Below are positions 32,401 through 38,515 of a stretch of 40,779 bases of DNA, piece by piece. Numbering within the stretch: the first letter of the stretch is position 1; each line of letters starts with the position of its first letter. The notes under the pieces are model-generated. The model ran no database searches. It saw nothing but the letters and a program-made list of their open reading frames with translations, and had not been told where the DNA came from. The position numbers and the translations under genes are program-made. Source of the DNA: a virus; IMG/VR virus record IMGVR_UViG_3300036715_000283, positions 1-40,779 of that record, one strand, 5' to 3'.

Positions 32401-32519
32401 GCATCGCCTGTTTTAACAAGAACTTCTGTTGTTTTATTTAAGTTCTTGTTTAACTCGTCTAATTTTTTTTGTGCTTCGTCTGTATCTAAAACAAGTTTTA
32501 CGTCTGATCCGTTACCCAT
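26466..32519 (-). CDS. Tail tape measure protein
   Basis: A 2017-residue protein that sets tail length and is ejected during infection. The N-terminal third is long coiled coil with internal repeats. Hydrophobic segments occur at about 346-380 (FTVLGGAVAAVGAALVYAGY) and two more in the second half (AMASAVAALGFAVGGG, GAVGGALVAGPLGAVVGAIAGYI). The C-terminus has the usual tape measure ending DGSHANGLDYVPFDGYKAKLHKGERV. At about 0.15 nm per residue the tail would be near 300 nm. The start at ATG 32519 has AAGGA upstream and overlaps the chaperone T frame by eight bases. Confidence 0.95.
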   Translation of the reverse strand: MGNGSDVKLVLDTDEAQKKLDELNKNLNKTTEVLVKTGDAADTASVKLKSFASSRLADSQKALAAEREVAAAEAVIQKERETALIVFQAFKIRTLNENAAKEIELEKVKNAEIIALTQGYASSRLAVSQNALAAEREVAAAQIATQKEVDAIFNATIAQQESAITAFTAFKIRTLAENRAAAIADINLMEEARIAALEKEKSDIAVFQAFKIRTIAENRAQALAILTEQEEAAIKLAEKQAIEEIQWGRISLKAKIQQLEELKLYKANSAISTATIDTKFSSAAQNALPELTAMHAQYNNAAKLSKQTTDALGNALDDYSSKVLNSKAKTELLVLSHEALQGQFKRFIGSLFVMAEYTNTSSAIFTVLGGAVAAVGAALVYAGYEMIQGALHLDKLEKALILTSNAAGLTRDSLEDMGQRLANGVTGGAGKAINVLEALAASGKVSAQNISATAEAALNYSHLTGESAEKSATLFEDMSKGVAKWAEKNNETFHYLSVAQYLHIDLLERQGNKQEALSENLKAFNDATDDHKRKVGTLVQLYRDWADIFDRINHGLKELGAGPTTGQQLNTQVDAALKLREKLEGRGVDLNNASATEGPYRELVEQYGKMLTGIKALQDKADKEKLDAKLASGVAEANVDAIHASKELDNLTQLIRSKKEKRLDAIAEADSNSVNKNAGQLATELAKQGLSYKELTEVVRKADAETTSVENVGSKIRVSNKEQEFQKQIELAKQYGLTLIVDADKRAGFEKAAEEKYADKKVAAFKDGSKLVLKSIEDDAEAKYKLTTSKDQAEIVSIKKALDDGVVTRLQGYTQIRALREDEAVAITEANDKEIAQLKAFNTKGNAIETERVKGMILAAQNRTTQRRQELADKIAMDKQEQDSYGAKGINKITDQNNLDSTKLFEAGDALKQYGLAGRQTNIQLAELQITKSKLDISLNASVADALRESAAIKDLGQAYNNLQQIQLELAKESPINAIQQVIGDEQAKVAIWAESAQKRIALEWNVAEQAYAAATANGQGTNAIVEANFAKTKKAAEDANATIQKLFNQKFEIAGLKDVGTQFEKMGSAIGKFGDSWKGVASAMVGFGKGLKDIASIEEKEARDQKSYTTDKIGAYGDMADAAKDFFAVGSAGYKTLEGAAKVAHIAQVAMNLIEMGQLAVKAVLNQAGGDPYSAFFRMAAMASAVAALGFAVGGGFSGGNDTRSADRQASAGTGSILGDDKAKSDSIANAIEYTSKISEKSLSRLVSMDRSLNSIDTNIINLGTVVSQYSVGATNANSAKYNTTGQLYGNNSIAANLAGFTAASGAVGGALVAGPLGAVVGAIAGYITQKLSKVTSSVTDQGFIGKEQTLSQINDKGTNVQGYTDVNVKKKFLGVTFSNKDSTQTNALPESVNQQFTLVIQALAKGITTAAGLVGQSGDSFTAKLNSFVVNIGTISTKGMKPEEIEKQFQTIFSKIGDDMAKFAVSGLSEFTKAGEGSLQTLIRVATNLTAVNDSFNLLGVTLLPLSAKGIKTSETLVELFGGIDKIQSETSSYYQNFYTDAERTKKSTELLTAALKDLGVAMPLDRVGFRAEVEKANAAGNLELYASLMKLSGAFADLIPVVEDTSKAAKSAADILSERKDLQNQFDQLTMSSIQLLQKQRDAIDSSNRALFDQVQAAQAAKTAFDSAKSTLQSAYNTEAATLTNTITTLRTLSKSLIEFKNGLLVGASSSLSLTDKLAEAKRQLQTATPDKLGAASNTYLDLLKQTSATQLDYAKGFAEVSNGLDTAATTADKQADVSQSQLDTLNNQMRGLIDINESVLSVKDALDLYLGAKAVLGAKAVLGAVGGGGGGFSGEAGQAIAATNSQVAAYGKQYGDNAYYFIKDVNDFSAKSDSVQMLSDFYQKYGTSDQKSQSVDALWQLSTGRTRDYWAGIQSQFDAGLHPTTDTKIDGSHANGLDYVPFDGYKAKLHKGERVQTASQASSSDEVAALIRELIDKTEAQNISIIRNTGETSRTLTRWNGDGQPEVRTWVAQ
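27040..27084. repeat. 18-bp tandem repeat in the tape measure gene
   Basis: CCCAATACAGCTTTAGCA (27040-27057) is repeated with one change (27058-27075), and a third partial copy follows (27076-27084). On the - strand it encodes LGAKAV repeated, next to a poly-Gly run. It is in frame, so copy number can change without breaking the protein, and it looks like recent slippage. Confidence 0.85.
31830..32363. repeat. Internal repeats in the tape measure N-terminus
   Basis: The block SSRLA-x-SQ-x-ALAAEREVAAA occurs at residues 53-72 and 122-141. A second block, F-[QT]-AFKIRT-[LI]-x-EN, occurs at 87-98, 167-178 and 207-218. The DNA is also similar, for example the + strand string GTTCTTATTTTGAAAGC near 31999 and 32239. 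Spacing of 40, 70 and 80 residues suggests in-frame duplication of coiled-coil segments that lengthen the tail ruler. Confidence 0.75.
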
Positions 32520-32880
32520 TTTTCTTGTCCTTGCTATTATGGTTATTAATGTATGCTATATCTATCTCACGTATAGCTTGAACTTCAAATGGTAACAAGT
32601 CAATATTCATTAATCGAGCCCAGTGATCAATTTCTACATTTGTTATTGGACCAATAGACATACTGTTTTGCCTTGTTGCATCCAACTCCCTAAACCATGA
32701 CCACACATACTCAACTTCAACAGGGCAATGACAAATATCTGGTGTATCCGCAAATGTCTGATCAGTAATTACTAAGGAGGCTAAACAATTCTTCTTTGCA
32801 CTTTCTGCATGTTCATGTGCAGAAGCTCCATCGGATTGCTTGCCTCCCCAATAAAAAGTGTACTTGGCAAATTCTACCAA
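32512..32880 (-). CDS. Tail assembly chaperone T domain, read by -1 frameshift
   Basis: A 122-residue frame; the only start in sight is TTG 32880 without a good ribosome binding site. The frame is open upstream through 32910, overlapping the end of the G gene. It should therefore be made as a C-terminal extension of G through -1 slippage at AAATTTT (32901-32907). YVWSWFRELDATRQNSMSIGPITNVEIDHWARLMNIDLLPFEVQAIREIDIAY resembles the T/GT-type tail chaperone domains that bind the tape measure. It runs eight bases into the tape measure gene, which is the standard gene order. Confidence 0.8.
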   Translation of the reverse strand: MVEFAKYTFYWGGKQSDGASAHEHAESAKKNCLASLVITDQTFADTPDICHCPVEVEYVWSWFRELDATRQNSMSIGPITNVEIDHWARLMNIDLLPFEVQAIREIDIAYINNHNSKDKKNG

Positions 32881-32888
32881 GCTACGGA

Positions 32889-33338
32889 TCAGACCTTCAT
32901 AAAATTTGCGTCTGTTTCCAAAGCATTACTTACCATTGCTTGCCATTGTGGATAACGAGCAAACATCTTAGCAACAACATTTTTGTCGAAGTCCATTGGC
33001 GCACCTTCCATATTAAAACCGAACCAGTCAACTACGCAAGCAAGCGCAACTGTTAATTCGTTACTTGCTACAGTTTTAGCAAGTAAAGCAGCGCCTTCTG
33101 CTGTGGAGCTATCGATTTGTTTACTACGCTTTGATGCACGTTGAATATTTTCAATGCGAACAGCATTGTTAGCAGCTTGATATTCTGGGCTATTTTTACC
33201 GACAATTTTAAAACCAGACAAGTCTTCTCCATCTTCGTCTTTAATAACTGCAACGTTGAATGTAACTTGTTTAGTTGTTGCGTCATCCAATACAGAAACT
33301 TCGAAACCTGTTGACTTTTGTGTTTGTGCTGTGTTCAT
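32889..33338 (-). CDS. Tail assembly chaperone G
   Basis: A 149-residue protein placed between tail tube and tape measure genes, the universal place of the chaperone G. It starts at ATG 33338 with AGGTA upstream. It contains VTFNVAVIKDEDGEDLSGFKIVGKNSPEYQAANNAVRIENIQRASKRSK, then a helical half ending DANFMKV. Near its end GCA-AAT-TTT-ATG contains a slippery heptamer, so some ribosomes would continue into the T frame as a G-T fusion. It coats and delivers the tape measure during tail assembly and is usually absent from the mature virion. Confidence 0.8.
   Translation of the reverse strand: MNTAQTQKSTGFEVSVLDDATTKQVTFNVAVIKDEDGEDLSGFKIVGKNSPEYQAANNAVRIENIQRASKRSKQIDSSTAEGAALLAKTVASNELTVALACVVDWFGFNMEGAPMDFDKNVVAKMFARYPQWQAMVSNALETDANFMKV
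32901..32907 (-). other. Slippery heptamer for -1 programmed frameshift
   Basis: Read on the - strand the sequence is AAATTTT, of the X XXY YYZ type in the correct phase (GCA AAT TTT in the G frame). After a -1 slip the frame reads AAA TTT TAT GAA GGT and runs without a stop into the T-domain frame. The G frame ends 10 bases later at TGA (32889-32891). It is the classical lambda G/GT geometry. Confidence 0.85.
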
Positions 33339-33374
33339 ATTATTACCTATTATAGTTAAGGATTAAGATACTTC

Positions 33375-33405
33375 TAAAAAACCTTGCGGGTTTTATACCG
33401 CAAGG
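33375..33405 (-). terminator. Rho-independent terminator after the tail tube gene
   Basis: On the - strand, CCTTGCGG (33398-33405) pairs with CCGCAAGG (33382-33389) around an 8-base loop, followed at once by TTTTTT. The 8-bp GC-rich stem and clean U-run make it strong. It lies between the abundantly needed tail tube gene and the chaperone genes, so it would lower expression of everything downstream. Confidence 0.85.
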
Positions 33406-33456
33406 AAAAGCACAGGGTAAGGAGTCACCAAAACCCTGATTCTGTACAATAGCAAC

Positions 33457-34704
33457 TTATACGAACGCGCTATCTTGAATTACAACTGTTGTTTGTAAAC
33501 TGGTAGTTGACAAACCACCATTCACATTTTCCAAAGCAACGAAAGGCATTGTCATTACTAAACCTTTTTCACCATCGTCTTTAGCTGCACCGCCCATTTT
33601 AACACGAGGGAATGTAACACCAAAGAAACCAGATGTTGCAGTATTGTCTGTTGTAAAAACAGCCATAATACTAACTTCCGTTTCGTTAAGGAAGTAATCC
33701 CGCACAATGTTGTCTGTAAACAATACAGTAACTTGACCATCCGAGTCCAAACCGCCAGGAAAGATATCCGGTTCAACGTTAGATCCAACTACTCCACCAA
33801 TCATTGTGAACCCACCTTTTACGGAAAAATTCATACCTGTAATCAAACCAATTGCAAGACCGTTGACATAAATTGCGCCATTTGCAGCAGCAAGAGTTGC
33901 ACCTGATGTTACCGCTGTTGGAGATGTAAAGTATCCAGTTGTGCCAGTGGTCATATTAAGACCCTTAATTTGGAAATCGACACCAGCCATACCAGATGCA
34001 GGGAGTTTTATATCCATTTGCGAAATAACACAATCCGTAAATCGCTCAGACTGTACAATGTCTTGAAAGTTGTGTTCAATTGTGTAATAGTCGCGTGTGA
34101 AAGAGTTCTGCGGCATAGTAATGTGCTTACCAACTTCCGTGAAAACTACAGCACCAGTTTCACTTTTAGCTACAATAGCTTGACCATCCAAACGCGCAAC
34201 AGTCATTACTTTAAATGTAGCATTAATTGCAGTGATCAAAAAATTAGCACCGTTGTTCGCCACTGCTGTTGTGGTAAAACCTGTCGCACGAACAACCATA
34301 CCAACTTTAAGACAAGTTGTAGCTACACCAGTACAAAATACACCCGCTGTTGTTGTAAACGTTCCAATGTTTGTGCCGGAACTTGCAGCAACAATATCGG
34401 TCATGCTTGCGCCAGCTACAACAGCATTTACCGCTTGACGTAACATAGATTCCATAAACGATTGATACGTACCAACAGATAATTCCCCTGATAGTGTCCC
34501 AGCTACGCCAACAACACCATGACGAAAGTCAGCTTTTTGTTGAGAAGGACGAATCTCTTTTGATTCGTATGTTGCTTTGGTTTTATCCAAAGAACAAGTT
34601 ACACGGCGTAAATTTTGAGCACCGGAAGCAGTAGCTACTGTGCCCAAACCAGATTGTTTCTTAAATGTAAGGAGTTTATTAATCCCCGTTGCTATAATAG
34701 GCAT
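33457..34704 (-). CDS. Major tail tube protein
   Basis: A 415-residue protein. The start MPIIATGINKLLTFKKQSGLGT, ending RRVTCSLDKTKATYESKEIRPSQQKADFRHGVVGVAGTLSGELSVGTYQSFMESMLRQA, is the tail-tube opening seen in many siphophages. Residues about 115-200 (NIGTFTTTAGVFCTGVATTCLKVGMVVRATGF) form an inserted beta domain. The C-terminal part continues the tube fold with VQDSAF near the end. AAAGGG upstream of ATG 34704 is a fair ribosome binding site. It is followed by a strong terminator, fitting a high-copy structural protein. The length is on the long side because of the insert. Confidence 0.8.
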   Translation of the reverse strand: MPIIATGINKLLTFKKQSGLGTVATASGAQNLRRVTCSLDKTKATYESKEIRPSQQKADFRHGVVGVAGTLSGELSVGTYQSFMESMLRQAVNAVVAGASMTDIVAASSGTNIGTFTTTAGVFCTGVATTCLKVGMVVRATGFTTTAVANNGANFLITAINATFKVMTVARLDGQAIVAKSETGAVVFTEVGKHITMPQNSFTRDYYTIEHNFQDIVQSERFTDCVISQMDIKLPASGMAGVDFQIKGLNMTTGTTGYFTSPTAVTSGATLAAANGAIYVNGLAIGLITGMNFSVKGGFTMIGGVVGSNVEPDIFPGGLDSDGQVTVLFTDNIVRDYFLNETEVSIMAVFTTDNTATSGFFGVTFPRVKMGGAAKDDGEKGLVMTMPFVALENVNGGLSTTSLQTTVVIQDSAFV

Positions 34705-34765
34705 GGTAGCCCTTTCTGACCCGCATGAGCGGAAAAATTAGCCGCTTACGCAGCAGGTTGAAAAA

Positions 34766-35416
34766 TTAATTAAATACGTCACACCAATAAGGCATTCTAA
34801 CACCAACAATAAAATATTCGTCTTCAGGGGCTGCAGACATAATAGAACCTGTAGACGAAATATTAACTGTCAAACCACCAAACGAAAAAGTTGAACCACG
34901 CTTGAATGTTGACTTAATCAACTCTGCTCGCGTCATAATATCAAACGTCCCAAACTGAACGGGATAGTATAATGTTATTTGTAGGAAACCTAGTTCCCTT
35001 GTAAGACCTCCACCGAAAGATGGATTTTGTGGTGCGGATGGTACTATTTGTACACGTTGGGATGGTACACCCGCTACGGGTATAAATGCAACGTTTTCCC
35101 AAGCAATAAGGTTAGCAGTTACAACACCACCTGTACCCCCTACAGTGCTTGCAATTGCAAGTTTTGTTACCCTATGCTTTAAGCTAAACGTATTAGCAGT
35201 AATAACCACACAATCATAGGTTCCGTTTAAAGCTGGAGTAGATCCTATATGTCCTGTAATGGTTATAGACAGACCTGTAGTCAATCCGTGATTCGTTGAA
35301 GTTGTAAAAACTGCTACTGTGCCAGAAGCCGAGGAAGTTATTGCACAAGCGGGGATTAGCCCGTCCATTGCATTAACTGCATTCTCTAAAGCGGTTCTGA
35401 TTTTAACAATAGACAT
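34766..35416 (-). CDS. Tail terminator-like protein with inserted beta domain
   Basis: A 216-residue protein from ATG 35416 (TAATG overlap with the preceding gene); a longer frame to 35503 would begin inside that gene and is rejected. The start MSIVKIRTALENAVNAM and the end (FGGLTVNISSTGSIMSAAPEDEYFIVGVRMPYWCDVF) fit phage tail terminators (lambda U-like, DUF4128-type). Residues about 30-105 (TVAVFTTSTNHGLTTGLSITITGHIGSTPALNGTYDCVVITANTFSL) are an inserted beta module like that in the tail tube protein. It would cap the tail and join it to the head. Confidence 0.65.
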   Translation of the reverse strand: MSIVKIRTALENAVNAMDGLIPACAITSSASGTVAVFTTSTNHGLTTGLSITITGHIGSTPALNGTYDCVVITANTFSLKHRVTKLAIASTVGGTGGVVTANLIAWENVAFIPVAGVPSQRVQIVPSAPQNPSFGGGLTRELGFLQITLYYPVQFGTFDIMTRAELIKSTFKRGSTFSFGGLTVNISSTGSIMSAAPEDEYFIVGVRMPYWCDVFN

Positions 35417-35901
35417 TATCCAACTTTCGCAATTGCGTCTTTCAAAATTTGTGGGTATTCTAAAATAACCCTTGTAATAATTCCCGGCGACATTACTTGC
35501 CAAGAATGTAAACCTGTTTCCAACAACTGCGCATAAGGGGCGGTATTAGCGAACGTATAAACATGCCCTACTTGCCAGCGACCCAAATGAGTAAATCGTT
35601 CTTTAGCAATACCCTCTGCTTGAATTCTACTAATATTTGCACCAGAAATTTCCTGTGTTTGTACACTATCAATTCCCAATTGCCAGTTCAAGATAAAATG
35701 CCCAGGCGTATAACCTTTAGGCCATTTACCTTTAGTTGAATGCCAAAACTGGGGCTGGCCAAATGCACTATAATCAACTAAACGTGTACCAATTTGCAAC
35801 AAAATTTCTTTTTGAATAGCTTGCACTCTCGACTTAGTTTTATCCATAAAAGCATCTTTAAATGCTTCGTACTGTACCTTAATAGATCCAGCATTACTCA
35901 T
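35416..35901 (-). CDS. HK97-gp10-like tail completion protein
   Basis: A 161-residue protein. The helical N-terminus (IKVQYEAFKDAFMDKTKSRVQAIQKEILLQIGTRLVDYSAFG), then an aromatic region (WHSTKGKWPKGYTPGHFILNWQLGID) and YTFANTAPYAQLLETGLHSWQ, match the gp10/minor tail Z-like family, where N-P/A-YA..LE.G is the hallmark. It forms part of the neck between head connector and tail terminator. Overlaps both neighbours by a few bases, as expected in this coupled operon. Confidence 0.8.
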   Translation of the reverse strand: MSNAGSIKVQYEAFKDAFMDKTKSRVQAIQKEILLQIGTRLVDYSAFGQPQFWHSTKGKWPKGYTPGHFILNWQLGIDSVQTQEISGANISRIQAEGIAKERFTHLGRWQVGHVYTFANTAPYAQLLETGLHSWQVMSPGIITRVILEYPQILKDAIAKVG

Positions 35902-36287
35902 GATTCTAAAACAATCAAATAAAGCAAAGGTGTACCGCCAGGGCTTGTTGCTTGAGAGCTTACAATTGTATAGTCCACACCATCAAAAATAATATGGTCT
36001 TGTAATTGAGGTTGAGCCCCTTTAGCATCCATATAAATCCATTTATTCTTATTTTGCATAAGGGTGCTTGCTTCCATTGTAAGCCCAAACCTGACTGCAA
36101 TTTGGTTCCCAGGCTGGTCTGCAACTACACAATTTCTTATACTATCAATAAATGTTGCTAATGTAGCTTTTCCTGTATTTGGGTCGTAATCTCCACCACT
36201 TGCAGAATACTGACGCAATGTAACAGGTCTACCATACTTAGTAAGCAATTTTAAAGACGTAGCAGCTAATTTAGAGTAGAATGTCAT
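35898..36287 (-). CDS. Head closure / stopper protein
   Basis: A 129-residue protein. LLTKYGRPVTLRQYSASGGDYDPNTGKATLATFIDSIRNCVV, ending DHIIFDGVDYTIVSSQATSPGGTPLLYLIVLE, has the small beta-barrel layout of head-tail stopper proteins (SPP1 gp16 / lambda FII-like): GxxVTLR near the start and 'D.I..DG..Y.I' near the end. It plugs the connector before tail joining. The 65-base gap upstream (36288-36352) shows no feature. Confidence 0.7.
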   Translation of the reverse strand: MTFYSKLAATSLKLLTKYGRPVTLRQYSASGGDYDPNTGKATLATFIDSIRNCVVADQPGNQIAVRFGLTMEASTLMQNKNKWIYMDAKGAQPQLQDHIIFDGVDYTIVSSQATSPGGTPLLYLIVLES

Positions 36288-36352
36288 TACAGATTGAGAT
36301 TAATTAGTTAGAGCATATTAGCATGAAAGGGTAATTTTATGCAAGGCTATTC

Positions 36353-36880
36353 TTATGTTCTAGTTAGCTTTACCATAGCCCCATTTCCACTATTTTTAAG
36401 ATAAACTTTAAGCATTGCGTCAATTTGAGGGAATATTGTTCTTTGCTTTGTATTTATATCATATTTGATTTTTACAGGACCTACGCCTTCTTCCAGCGTA
36501 CCTCTTTCTTGATCAGATAAAAGTTCACCAGCAGCAGCACGTAACGCAAGTTCTATACAAGCATTTTTAACTTCGTTTGGGACAATAGTATAAGAAACTA
36601 CAATATACCCATAAGAATTAAAGTGACCATCATTTGTAACCACACTATTACGAGGCCAGTCTAGTGCCTGTGTAGTTGTTACTCTATAACCTAACCAGCG
36701 CCCACGGTATTCTCCCATCATATAATCAGTAGCTCTACGCAAAGCTTGTTCTTTTTGTAAAGTTGAAATTGTGGGCCAAGTATCGTTGCCCCTATTTGCT
36801 TGGTATGTATCTGCATCTGTAACGGATGCGTACGACTCCGCTGTACTATCGCCAGTTCCTGTTTCAGTTATAAGGCTCAT
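36353..36880 (-). CDS. Head-tail adaptor (DnaT-like) protein
   Basis: A 175-residue protein. Its beginning ITETGTGDSTAESYASVTDADTYQANRGNDTWPT and EQALRRATDYMMGEYRGRWLGYRV are typical of the 'putative DnaT-like' head-tail connector family. VPNEVKNACIELALRAAAGEL and the closing VGPVKIKYD also fit. It should form a ring below the portal. Contains TAACCACAC at 36637, coding Val-Val on its own strand. Stop of the repeat protein overlaps its start (ATGA). Confidence 0.75.
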   Translation of the reverse strand: MSLITETGTGDSTAESYASVTDADTYQANRGNDTWPTISTLQKEQALRRATDYMMGEYRGRWLGYRVTTTQALDWPRNSVVTNDGHFNSYGYIVVSYTIVPNEVKNACIELALRAAAGELLSDQERGTLEEGVGPVKIKYDINTKQRTIFPQIDAMLKVYLKNSGNGAMVKLTRT

Positions 36881-38511
36881 GGATAGCTCCTAGTTGTGGT
36901 TATTGGATAAGCTTGCACTATACCATATAAAGGTTCTACAGTGCTTGTTCCAAATAGAGGATAGTGCATTAAAACGCTGTCTAAAATATAACTTCTATTT
37001 ATTCCTGCTAATGGGTACTCACCGCTAATACCACTAGCAAACCAGAAATAATCCGAACTGTCTGTTAGTGTAGCAGCTTCGGTAATAGTTGTGCTATGAA
37101 TTGTTGGTACTATTGCAGAACTAGAATGTACTGCTACTAAAGCTTCTGTTAACGCAGATACGTATAAAGAACTTCCTAAAATACTATCTAAAACTATAGA
37201 ACTTTCAAGTATTGCATTTAAAAACACAACTGTTGAGGTAATGTTATCAGTACTTGTTGCAGCTTCTGTAAGGCTACCAACTGTTGTCTTAAGACCTATA
37301 TTTGTTTCTGCAAGTATACCACTTTCTGTAATTATAGAAGTAAATCCATTTGAAGCTAAGGAAGATTCTAAACTTGTTATTGGTTCAGTTATAGCTGAAC
37401 CTATTGCATTGCCTGCAACACTACTTTCTATAGCTATGTTTGCTTCTGTAATTGCAGCAACAGCTTGCATTGTGCTAACCACACTATCCGACGCAGTTGT
37501 GCTTTCGGTTATTGTGGCGCTATTAGAACCGTTAAAGTCGCTTGTTTCAGCTGCTGTAGTAGCTTCCGTAACTGTTATCTGTGCAACCATACTACTAACT
37601 AAAGAGTCGTTTCCTGTTGCAGCTTCTGTTAAACTACTTAGTGCAACAAAAGTAGATACACTTGACTCCATTAATGCACCAGATTCTGTCTGGCTTACAA
37701 TAAATGCTTGTGTTACTGTAAATGTTTCTGCTAATATACCAGATTCAGTTATTATGGCATTATTAGATGCGCCTTGGAAGCTGCTATCTATAGCACTACT
37801 AGATTCTGTAATAGTTACAGCATTAATAGCAGTTGATAAAATACTATCGCTTGCGCTGCCTGTTTCGTTAATTGCGCTCGAAGCAACAAAGTTAGAAATA
37901 ATACTGTCGTTACTTGATATAGATTCAGTTAACAATGACGCAAAACTAGCAGTAACTACAATTGAATCTGCAGAAGTAGAAGCTTCTGTAATTGCTGTAT
38001 TATTAGACGCACCCTGAGTTGAAATATCTGTTGCTGTAGTAGCTTCTGTAATAGTTACCACACCAATAAATAAGGAAGACGATATGTCCGAAGGTATAGT
38101 AGGTTCAGTTAGTGTAGTTACAGCAATAGACGCAATAGCTATAGAATCTAAAGACGTTACAGGTTCTGTTATTATGCTAGAAAATAATGCTGTTGCGGAA
38201 ATGCTATTATTAGCTGTAGCAGGTTCAGTAATGCTACTAACTATTGAAAGTAAGCCCGCAGAGCTATCTACGGCGCTGGTGGATTCCGTTGCGGAAACAC
38301 TACCAATAAGTTGCGAAGCAATACTATCGGTAAGTGCTGCTGCTTCACTTATATTTAAAAGTAAGATAGCTACAGCAGTTGATATTTCGGAAAGTGTGCC
38401 TGCTTCCGTAATACCAACGTTGTGAACTATTCCACCTGCCGAAACAGCTGTATCAAGTTGAAGCCAAGTTACCTTAGCGTCAACTTGACCGAGCAGTAGC
38501 AGCAGGGACAT
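36877..38511 (-). CDS. Virion protein with about 23 twenty-residue repeats
   Basis: A 544-residue protein. Residues about 32-487 consist of some 23 units of 19-21 residues, each opening with [IL]-T-E-[ASP] followed by a small-residue turn and D/E-S-[IS], for example TITEATTATDIS and SLTEAATGNDSLVSS. Such short regular units rich in Ile, Thr, Ser and Ala suggest a beta-solenoid or an extended fibre. The tail (from about 488) has three YPLxG/PLYG motifs. It has no signal peptide. Genes with such TE-D repeats occur among phage structural genes, and location beside head-tail connectors suggests a head or neck appendage. Function unknown. Confidence 0.65.
   Translation of the reverse strand: MSLLLLLGQVDAKVTWLQLDTAVSAGGIVHNVGITEAGTLSEISTAVAILLLNISEAAALTDSIASQLIGSVSATESTSAVDSSAGLLSIVSSITEPATANNSISATALFSSIITEPVTSLDSIAIASIAVTTLTEPTIPSDISSSLFIGVVTITEATTATDISTQGASNNTAITEASTSADSIVVTASFASLLTESISSNDSIISNFVASSAINETGSASDSILSTAINAVTITESSSAIDSSFQGASNNAIITESGILAETFTVTQAFIVSQTESGALMESSVSTFVALSSLTEAATGNDSLVSSMVAQITVTEATTAAETSDFNGSNSATITESTTASDSVVSTMQAVAAITEANIAIESSVAGNAIGSAITEPITSLESSLASNGFTSIITESGILAETNIGLKTTVGSLTEAATSTDNITSTVVFLNAILESSIVLDSILGSSLYVSALTEALVAVHSSSAIVPTIHSTTITEAATLTDSSDYFWFASGISGEYPLAGINRSYILDSVLMHYPLFGTSTVEPLYGIVQAYPITTTRSYP
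37051..38418. repeat. About 23 imperfect 60-bp coding repeats
   Basis: The + strand shows recurring GCTTCTGTAA, GATTCTGT or GGTTCAGTTA blocks every 57-63 bases (complement of codons for T-E-A, T-E-S and T-E-P). Units differ by point changes and keep frame, so they are old, diverged repeats under protein-level selection, not a CRISPR array. Confidence 0.85.
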
Positions 38512-38515
38512 CTAG

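Larger units (their letters stand above)
1929..37484. repeat. Dispersed 9-mer TAACCACAC, 17 copies
   Basis: Exact copies on the + strand start at 1929, 3980, 5376, 6912, 16149, 17126, 17973, 19269, 26427, 30097, 35203, 36637 and 37476. Copies on the - strand occupy 2078-2086, 7689-7697, 14606-14614 and 26449-26457. Close variants occur too: TTACCACAC at 8865, 22973 and 38055; TGACCACAC near 13296, 17070 and 32698; TAACCACAA at several places. Bases outside the nine are not conserved. Copies fall in several reading frames and in intergenic DNA, so conservation is at the DNA level. For a random sequence of this AT-rich composition fewer than one copy is expected. Function unknown; counting was by eye. 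Confidence 0.85.

Noticed and set aside
37241-38017. 258-residue open frame on the + strand opposite the repeat protein
   Set aside because: It mirrors the repetitive low-complexity gene on the - strand, has no ribosome binding site and breaks the arm's transcription direction.
37051-38418. CRISPR-like array
   Set aside because: Repeats are diverged, contiguous and in frame with a protein of regular 20-residue units; no identical direct repeats with unique spacers.
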